This document shows, piece after piece, positions 56,790 to 64,000 of a stretch of 64,000 bases of DNA. Under the pieces are notes generated by a model, which saw only the letters and a program-made list of their open reading frames with translations, did no database searches and was not told where the DNA came from. The stretch is from Corbicula japonica. Its lineage: Eukaryota > Mollusca > Bivalvia > Venerida > Cyrenidae. Every line of letters begins with the position of its first letter. Position 1 is the first letter of the stretch. The DNA lies in the NCBI GenBank assembly GCA_038501625.1, contig JAZAYU010000012.1:7130001-7194000 (forward strand), in the 5' to 3' direction. Position numbers and translations under genes: made by a program.

Positions 56790-57690
56790 CCCTGACTGTA
56801 TTTTGCCAAAGTTATGCCCCTTTTTCACTTAGAATTTTGGTTAAGTTTTTTGTTAAAGTTGTCTTTTTCTAAGTAACAGTTCAAGTTAGAGCTTTGAAAC
56901 TTAACATAGTTATCTGACATCACAATACTAATTATCAGGACAAGTTTCATAACCCCTGACTGTATTTTGCCAAAGTTATGCCCCTCTTTCACTTAGAATT
57001 TTGGTTAAGTTTTCTGTTAAAGTTGTAGTTTTCTCAGTAACTGTTCTAGGTACAGCTTTGAAACTTAACATAGTTGTCGGACATCACAATATCGATAATC
57101 AGGGCAAGTTTCATAACCCCTGACTGTATTTTACCAAAGTTATGCCCCTTTTTCACTTACAATTTTTAATTTTTTTGTGAAAATTGTCTATTGACGCCAA
57201 ATTGCCTATTGTCGCCAAACTTGGTATGTGGATTTCTTATATCAAGAGGAGCTTGGGATTACCACCCAGGTGTCTCTGGTTAAGGTCAAGGTCACTGTTG
57301 CTAAAGATAGAAATTCAGTTTCTGCTCAATAACTTGAGTTTTCTTTGGCCTATTTACGCCAAAGTTTGATGTGTCGGTAGCTTATACCAAGATGCTACTC
57401 AGTATTGCTACCTGATGTCTGTGATCTAGGTCAAGATCACTGTTCCAAAAATAGAAATTCAGGTTCCACATAATTATTTGAGTAAGCTGTGACCTATCAA
57501 CACCAAACTTGGTATGTGGGTAGCTTATATCAAGACACAACTTGAGATTGCTACCTTGATGTCTGTGATCAAGGTCAAGGTCACTGTTGCTTAAAAAAGA
57601 AATTCAGTTTCTGCTCAATGACTTCAGTTTGCTTTGACCTATTGACACCAAACTTAGTGTGTGGAAAGCCTATATTAAATGAAAATCTGG
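56790..57690. repeat. Two tandem-core repeat families, decayed pearl-like element
   Basis: 56790-57165 holds about three copies of a unit of roughly 160 bp with AGTTATGCCCCTTTTTCACTT and AAGTTTCATAACCCCTGACT. 57180-57690 holds about four copies of another with CACCAAACTTGGTATGTGG and AAGGTCAAGGTCACTGTTGC. The element has no visible termini. Confidence 0.65.
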
Positions 57691-58220
57691 TTTTTGGCGT
57701 GTGACGACGTTTTTTTTCTTGTTATGCTTATATTCTAATTAACATATTTTCAATTAATGAGGAACGCTTTGGTGTTTTGTTAGTTAATCTCAGTTGTTTT
57801 TAATTAAATTGTTCATGAATAAAAACTTCCACACCAAGACCTGCCAATCGAATAACAATTAATCTTGGATTACAAAATACTTCATATTCAATTAAAAGGG
57901 AGGTAATTGGAAATGGTTGTAATTTCTAGCGTTGTTTATCGAGGATTAGTTGTGTTATTGATGAATATTTTGTGATTTTATTGATCACAAGAGGTACAAA
58001 AAATGATTTAATTCAAATACATGTGAATAATTCAAAGAATCACTGACATTTTACTGAAACCCTAATTATAAAAAGGGAAATATAACTAAGTTGTGGCTGC
58101 AGATTTTCAAGAACACTTTATCCCTTTGCAGTGATAACAGAAAAGCAAATGTGTACACAAATAGAATTTTGAGTATTTGTTTTCAAATGTTACAAAATTT
58201 AAAATATAAGTGGATACTTT
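57691..58220. other. Non-coding, no feature seen
   Basis: AT-rich, no recognised gene. Confidence 0.4.
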
Positions 58221-58487
58221 TTATACGCCCGTTTGAAAAACGGGACGTATTATGGGAACACCTGCGGGTTGGTGGGTGGGCGGCATCCACAGGGTTTCCG
58301 CTCTCTAAGTCAAAGAGTTTTCATCAGGTCTTTATCAAACTTGGTGAATATGTTGGTGTGCATAATGTCTCGACCAAGTTCTATAACCAGCCAAATCCCC
58401 CCAGGCACTCCTGAATTATGGCCCTTTAATTGTCCAAAATTTGGGTTTCCGCTCTCTAAGTCAAAGAGTTTTTGTCCTGTCTTTATT
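58221..58487. mobile_element. Truncated tandem-core element (ACGCCCGTTT terminus)
   Basis: It begins TATACGCCCGTTTGAAAAAC, then GGGACGTATTATGG: a terminal hairpin in which CGCCCGTTT pairs with AAACGGGACG. Two copies of a unit containing GGGTTTCCGCTCTCTAAGTC and AAAGAGTTTT follow, and it is cut at about 58487 by the next element. Confidence 0.55.
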
Positions 58488-58850
58488 TATCCCGCCGCCA
58501 AAGGCGAAGGGGATATTAGAAATGCCCTTGGTCCGTCAGTGCGACCGTGTGTCCGTGCGTCTGTCCATCCGTCCGAAACAATTTTGTCCGGAGCATAAGT
58601 CCAAAACTACTTGAGGGATTTTATTCAAACTTCATACGCTGACAGAGCACATTGGTAGGTAGTGGAGTGTGCAAGAACAATAATTCTACCTTGCCTATTT
58701 TTAGAGTTATTCCTCTTTATCATATTTACTTGATAAATTTTGTCCGGAGCATAACTCCAAAACTTCTTGAGGGATTTTATTCAAATTTCATACACTGACA
58801 GAGCACATTGGTAGGTAGTGATATGGTAAGGTAACATAGTTATACAATTA
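58488..58850. mobile_element. Truncated tandem-core element (CCCGCCGCCAAAGG terminus)
   Basis: It starts TATCCCGCCGCCAAAGGCGA, then AGGGGATATT, an inverted terminal hairpin (TATCCCG...GGGGATA). A GTCCGT-rich stretch and two copies of AATTTTGTCCGGAGCATAA follow. Its position inside the preceding element indicates nesting. Confidence 0.55.
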
Positions 58851-59159
58851 AAGACTAGTGAAACAGGGACCTTTAAGAATATTGAAATGAAGTAGCAGAC
58901 TCATCCTTACCAACAAAACAGAACTTTTATCAAGTTTGACTTGGGGATAAATAGTCATAGAATTAATCAAATTGGGAAAAGACTGCTCAAGGAAGGGTTC
59001 TGTTGTAAATTCAAGGCAATGGCGAATAAATACATGTAAATCAGAGGATGCCTGATCACCAAATGTCATATTAACCTAGGGTCAGTATTTGCAATTGTAT
59101 TTATATCCAATCATATTTGCCAATATGATTCATATTCATTTGTATATTATTAAACTATA
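58851..59159. other. Non-coding, no feature seen
   Basis: No recognised gene. The 73-codon minus frame at 58848-59069 has no recognisable domain. Confidence 0.4.
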
Positions 59160-59400
59160 AAACAAAACCTTTTTGTGTATTCATACTCTTATATGTTTAT
59201 CATTTTAATCCAAAAAACATTTTATGTTTCTGAAGTAGCTGGTTTAATGAAGTAAATGTATTTGCTAGACATATATAATATATTGTTACATATGAGAGCT
59301 GCTTGATTTGAAATTGATGTTTTACTGAGAATGCAGAACATTTTTTGTGTTTTTGTCTTATAAAAGAACCATGGTTATGCTGACATGAATAATAAACTAT
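59160..59400 (+). repeat. Duplicated segment holding an empty HINE site
   Basis: It matches 60700-61195 and 63281-63326, with TTTATGTTTCTGAAGTAGCT, TATTTGCTAGACATATATAA and CATATGAGAGCTGCTTGAT shared. At 59337-59349 the run AACATTTTTTGTG is the uninterrupted form of the site occupied by the element at 61196-63280. Confidence 0.8.
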
Positions 59401-59402
59401 AC

Positions 59403-60700
59403 AAGAGGGCCATCATGGCCCTATATCGCTCACCTGAGTACAAAAGTACTCTCAGCTTGTGGTTTCAGACAAGAAGATTTTTAAAGTTTTTCCTATACAA
59501 GTCTATATAAAATGAAGTGACCCCTGGGGCGGGGCCAATTTTGACCCCTGGGACATAATTTGAACAATCTTTGTAGAGTTCTACTAGAGGGTGCTAAATG
59601 CCAAATATCTAAGCTCTAGGCCTTGTGGTTTCAGACAAGAAGATTTTTAAAGTTTTTCCTATATAAGTCTATGTAAAATGAAGTGACCCCTGGGGCGGGG
59701 CCAATTTTGACCACAGGGAAATAATTTGAATAATCTTTGTAGAGTTCCACTAGAGGGTGCTAAATGCCAAATATCTAAGCTCTAGGCCTTGTGGTTTCAG
59801 ACAAGAAGATTTTTAAAGTTTTTCCTATATAAGTCTATGCAAAATGAAGTGACCCCTGGGGCGGGGCCAATTTTGACCCCAGGGAAAAAATTTGAACAAA
59901 CTTTGTAGAGTTCCACTAGAGGATGCTAAATGCCAAATATCTAAGCTCTAGGCCTTGTGGTTTCAGACAAGAAGATTTTTAAAGTTTTTCCTAAATAAGT
60001 CTATGTAAAATGAAGTGACCCATGGGGCGGGGCCAATTTTGACCCCAGGGAAATAATTTGAACAATCTTTGTAGAGTTCCACTAGAGGGTGCTAAATGCC
60101 AAATATCTAAGCTCTAGGCGTTGTGGTTTCAGACAAGAAGATTTTTAAAGTTTTTCCTACATAAGTCTATGCTAAATGAAGTGACCCCTGGGGCAGGGCC
60201 AATTTTGATCCCATGGAAATAATTTGAACAAACTTTGTAGAGTTCCACTAGAGGATGCTAAATGCCAAATATTTAAGCTCTAGGCCTTGTGGTTTCAGAC
60301 AAGAAGATTTTAAAAGTTTTTCCTATATAAGTCTATGAAAAATGAAGTGACCCCTGGGGCGGGGCCAATTTTGACCCCAGGGCTATAATTTGAACAATCT
60401 TGGTAGAGGACCACTAGGTGATGCTACACAGCAAATATCAAAGTTCTAGGCTTTACGGTTTCAGAGAAGAAGATTTTTAAAAATGTCATGTTCAAAATCT
60501 ATTTTTATCCTCTGTGACCTAGATAGGCAATGGACTGGAACCATTTGAACAATTTTGGTAAAGTTTCATGCAAGTAACATTCCTGCCAAGTTTCAGCAAG
60601 ATTGGCCCAGGAGTTCAGGAGAAGAAGTCGTTTGAAGAAAAAGTTGACAACGCAAGGACGCACGCACGGACGCACGGACGACGGACATCAGGTGATCACA
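59403..60700 (-). mobile_element. Tandem-core HINE/pearl-like element
   Basis: About six copies of a 166-bp unit (CTTGTGGTTTCAGACAAGAA near 59622, 59788, 59954 and onward), containing CCCTGGGGCGGGGCCAATTT. Read on the minus strand, the 5' end near 60700 has GATCACCTGATG. Near the 3' end is TCAGGTGAGC, followed by a hairpin AGGGCCAT-GATGGCCCT at the terminus (59404-59421). This asymmetric inverted repeat plus terminal hairpin matches the HINE pattern. No coding capacity. Confidence 0.68.
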
Positions 60701-61195
60701 AACAAAACCTCATAGTGTATTCATACACCTTTTTATCATTTTAATCCAAAATACATTTTATGTTTCTGAAGTAGCTTGTTTAATGAAATATATGTATTTG
60801 CTAGACATATATAATAATATTATACCTCATTTGCATAAGCCCTTCTGTATTTAATATGACGTCATCCAGTCCATAAATCGCATATTGACCGGCTATCCGG
60901 TCCATAATTCTTATATTGACCGTTTTTGATTACTTCAGATTACTTCAGAATCTAATATAAGAATAATTATCTTATAAAGTGCGGGTCTGTTGCCTAGTAA
61001 TATTTAATTTGATTAACAAAAATGGAATAGTAAAAGGCGTGCTTTATATGCCTGATGGCTTCGGGCCATATACCTTCCTCAGTCTGACCAACCAGTCCGT
61101 AAACTTGCATATTGCCCTCAATGCCATGTTTTATTTGTTAATTGTTACATATGAGAGCTGCTTGATGTGAAATTGATGTTCTACGGAACATTTTT
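60701..61195 (+). repeat. Second copy of the 59160 segment with a 310-bp insertion
   Basis: 60700-60828 and 61142-61195 correspond to 59160-59340. Bases about 60829-61141 are absent from the other copy. The inserted block contains CAGTCCATAAATCGCATATTG and CCGGTCCATAATTCTTATAT, and its origin is not recognised. Confidence 0.7.
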
Positions 61196-63280
61196 ATGCC
61201 CCCGCCATGAAATGGCGACGGGCATTAAGAGTTGCTCCTGTCCGTACGTCCGTCCGATATTCTCGTGAACGCAACTCCTCCTACACTACTGGTGGGAATT
61301 TAATGAAACTTTACCACAATGCTTGGCCTGATATGTTGTTGTGCATAAAGGTGGGGTTTTGCTCTTACATGTTCTGTTCAGAAGTTATGGCCCTTTGATA
61401 CTTCCATTTACATTAGTTTTAATAGGAGTATATCTCGTGAACGCAACTCCTCCTACACTACTGGTGGGAATTTAATGAAACTTTACCACAATGCTTGGCC
61501 TGATATGTTGTTGTGCATAAAGGTGGGGTTTTGCTCGTACATGTTCCGTTCACAAGTTATGGCCCTTTGATACTTCCATTTACATTAGTTTTAATAGGAA
61601 TATATCTTGTGAACGCAACTCCTCCTACACCTCTGCTGGGAATTTGATGAAACTTTACCAAAATGCTTGGCCTGATATGTTGTTGTGCATAAAGGTGGGG
61701 TTTTGCTCTTACATGTTCCGTTCAGAAGATATGGCCCTTTGATACTTCCATTTACATTAGTTTTAATAGGAAGATATCTTGTTTCTTATATTTTGTGTTA
61801 AGCAAAATATGCATTTTGCCCATAACTTTAAAACTACTTGAGATACTGCCTTGAAACTTGAAATATATTTTCACCATCAAAATCTACGTCATAACCAACA
61901 AGACCCATAACCCTGCTTCCAATATTTTTCTAATTATGCCCCTTTTTCACTTACATTTTGTGTTAAGAAAAATATACACTTTGCCCTTAACTTCGTTTGG
62001 AATGGAGGGATTTCAAAATAACTTGTCACAAATGTTCACCATAACAAGGTGGTGTGTCGTGACAATACCCATGCCTGTAGGTCCAAGGTTAAGGTCACTG
62101 TTACTAAAAATAGAATTTTCTTGCAAAATCTTGTCCGCTCTGTAACTTTGTTATTTCTTATGGGATTTTTAAATAACGTGGTATAATTGTTCACCATATC
62201 AAGACGGTATGTCACTTACATGCCCAAGCCTTTAGGTCGAAGGTCAAGGTCACTGTTACTAAAAATAGAATTTACTTGTCAGGGCTGTTACTTTGTTATG
62301 AATGGAGGGATTTCAAAATAACTTGGCACAAATGTTCACCAGGACAGGGCGATGTGTCGCGTACCATGCCCATGCCTGTAGGTCAAGGTCACTGTTACTA
62401 AAAATAGAATTCTCTTGTCCGGGCTGTTACTTTGTTATGAATGGAGGAATTTCAAAATATCTTTGCACAAATGTTCACTATGACAAGGCAGTGTGTCCGC
62501 ACAATACCCAAGCCTGAAGGTCCAAGGTCAAGGTCACTGTTACTAAAAATAGAATTTTCTTGTCCGGGCTGTAACTTCATTATAAATGGAGGGATTTCAA
62601 AATAGCTTGACACAAATGTTCACCATGACAGGGTGGTGTATCGTGTACCATGCCCATGCCTGTAGGTCAAGGTCACTGTTACTAAAAATAGAATTCTCTT
62701 GTCCGGGCTGTAACTTTGTTAGGAATAGATTGATTTCAAAATAACTTGAAACAAATGTTCATCATGACAAGATGGTGAGTCATGTACTATGTCCATGCCT
62801 GTAGGTCCAAGGTCAAGGTCACTGTTACTAAAAATAGAATTTTCTTGTCCGGGCTATAACTTTGTTTTGAATGGAGGGTTTTCAAAATAACTTGGCACAG
62901 ATGTTCACCATGACAAGACGGTGTGTTGCGTACATTACCCATGCCTGTAAGTCCAAGGTGAAGGTCACAGTTACTAAAACTTGAATTTACTTGTTTGAGC
63001 TATAACTTCTTTATGAATGAAGGGATTTCAAAATAACTTGGCACAAATGTTCACTATGACATTGCATTGCATTACCACCAACTTCTTCACAGACATTTAC
63101 GTAATGAGAAGACAACAGTGCCACAAATACAAATAATTTACTTGATCATCAAGTTTATGCATATTCTTATAATTACTCGAACATCACTGTCTTTGAAATG
63201 CTATTATTCCCATCATTGCACCTTAGTATCTGAAAATGATGCATAGCGGGGGCATCCGTGTCCTATGGACACATTTCTAG
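61196..63280. mobile_element. Second copy of the 41507-type Helentron-like element
   Basis: It starts ATGCCCCCGCCATGAAATGG and ends GCGGGGGCATCCGTGTCCTA then TGGACACATTTCTAG. It has three copies of the 172-bp repeat (CGCAAC at 61270, 61442, 61614) and about seven copies of the second repeat, against four and three in the other copy. 63062-63240 is extra sequence not present at 41507-43023. The frames at 61858-62517 are repeat artefacts. Confidence 0.8.
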
Positions 63281-63540
63281 TTTTGTGTTTTTGTCTTACG
63301 AGGGAACCATGATTATGTTGACATGATTGTTGAAAAACAGCTCAAACACTCAATGAGTTGGAAAATTCTGCTCCCAAAAATGTTGTCATTACCTTTGAAT
63401 TTACCACAAATATGACGGGCGTATTTTGTGTCAGTTTGGCACTCTTGTTATTTTTGTCGAGTATAATATATTTGATTATGATGATGGAAATGCATTTCAA
63501 GTTTGAAGTTGATATCTATAATAAGTTACAAAGTTATTTA
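63281..63540. other. Right part of the duplicated segment, then non-coding
   Basis: 63281-63326 continues the 59347-59385 match (TTTTGTGTTTTTGTCTTA and ACCATGATTATGTTGACATG) and then diverges. The 64-codon frame at 63358-63552 has a hydrophobic middle but no recognisable family. Confidence 0.45.
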
Positions 63541-64000
63541 GCAAGTGCATAAAAACATTAACACAAATACTTAGTGAAAAAGGGCGCTTTTCTTTAAAAT
63601 AACTGTAGCAGAGTTATTGGTCTTGTTTGGTATGGTAAAGATTAAAATGGTTACTTTATATTCCAAGTTTCAAATAGATTTCTTATGTAGTTTCAAGGTT
63701 AAGGGCCAAGTGCATATTTGAATGCAGAAATTAAGTGCAAAAGGGGCATAACTTAAAAAATATTTCCTGTTATGGATCTTGTTGGTAAAATTTTGATGAT
63801 AAATATATATCCCAACTTTCAAAGTAATAACTTAAGTAGTTTCAAAGTTCCCTGCCAATTACATGTTCTTGTGAACACAAAATCTAAGTGATAAAGGGGC
63901 ATAAGTTGAAAATAATAGTAGGAGTTACGGGTCTTGTTGGATATGATGTAGATTTTGATAGTGAATATATATCCCAAGTTTCAAAGTAATAGTCTTAAGT
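63541..64000. repeat. Tandem-core element running off the window
   Basis: Two to three copies of a unit of about 165 bp containing AAAGGGGCATAACTTAAAAA, GGTCTTGTTGG and TATATATCCCAAGTTTCAAA. Related in style to 51738-53171. The element continues beyond the window. Confidence 0.6.

Noticed and set aside
61858..62517. Frames with MEGFQNNLAQMF motifs, also at 42497-42989
   Set aside because: They are translations of the tandem core of the Helentron-like element, repeated with the units.

Overview
The window looks like nuclear DNA of an invertebrate animal, most likely a bivalve mollusc. The basis is AT-rich sequence, low gene density, GT-AG introns of 0.1 to 5 kb, an HSPA12-type Hsp70 gene (a family known to be expanded in bivalves), and many repeats with the tandem-core architecture of bivalve pearl elements. 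The species is not identifiable from the sequence alone.

Only one host protein gene is convincing. It lies on the minus strand from about 17,844 down to 2,739. Seven coding exons can be joined with matching phases at all six junctions into one open frame of 609 codons plus stop. The product has two B-box-like C2C2C2H2 zinc fingers (exons 17542-17844 and 11973-12200) followed by an HSPA12-like Hsp70 ATPase region (exons 10869-10974, 7826-8026, 7274-7492, 7004-7157, 2739-3364). Each of the three nucleotide-binding motifs differs from consensus at a key position, and the usual HSPA12 C-terminal tail is absent, so this may be a degenerate ATPase. A poly(A) signal follows the stop at 2575-2580.

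The gene's introns hold repeats: a nearly perfect 128-bp palindrome (3904-4031), three copies of a dispersed element (4395-6835), a fold-back element (9604-9729), a pogo-like MITE (12974-13861) and a decayed LINE (14745-16555). From 18 to 24 kb there is a TIR element, a tRNA-like sequence and unremarkable DNA.

The region 24.6-33.7 kb is dominated by retrotransposons. A CR1/L2-like LINE lies at 24655-27158. A second LINE, on the minus strand, is split by a 4,839-bp DNA element (28718-33556) with 161-bp TIRs that are identical base for base and a TTGAA target duplication. Removing the element restores the LINE reading frame. A 1,243-bp TIR element is nested inside it.

From 34 to 64 kb there is no convincing gene. 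It contains mariner remnants (38245-39472, 45248-46234), TTAA-flanked palindromic MITEs, a 24-bp minisatellite interrupted by a Helentron-like element (41507-43023), a 25-bp minisatellite with a 250-bp higher-order repeat (46840-48095), a TIR element carrying a tRNA-like sequence (49648-49859), a hairpin-bearing tandem repeat (49950-50500), and several pearl/HINE-like elements with tandem cores. A second copy of the Helentron-like element (61196-63280) has a paralogous empty site at 59341. Nested and paralogous copies let several insertion sites be read to the base within this window.
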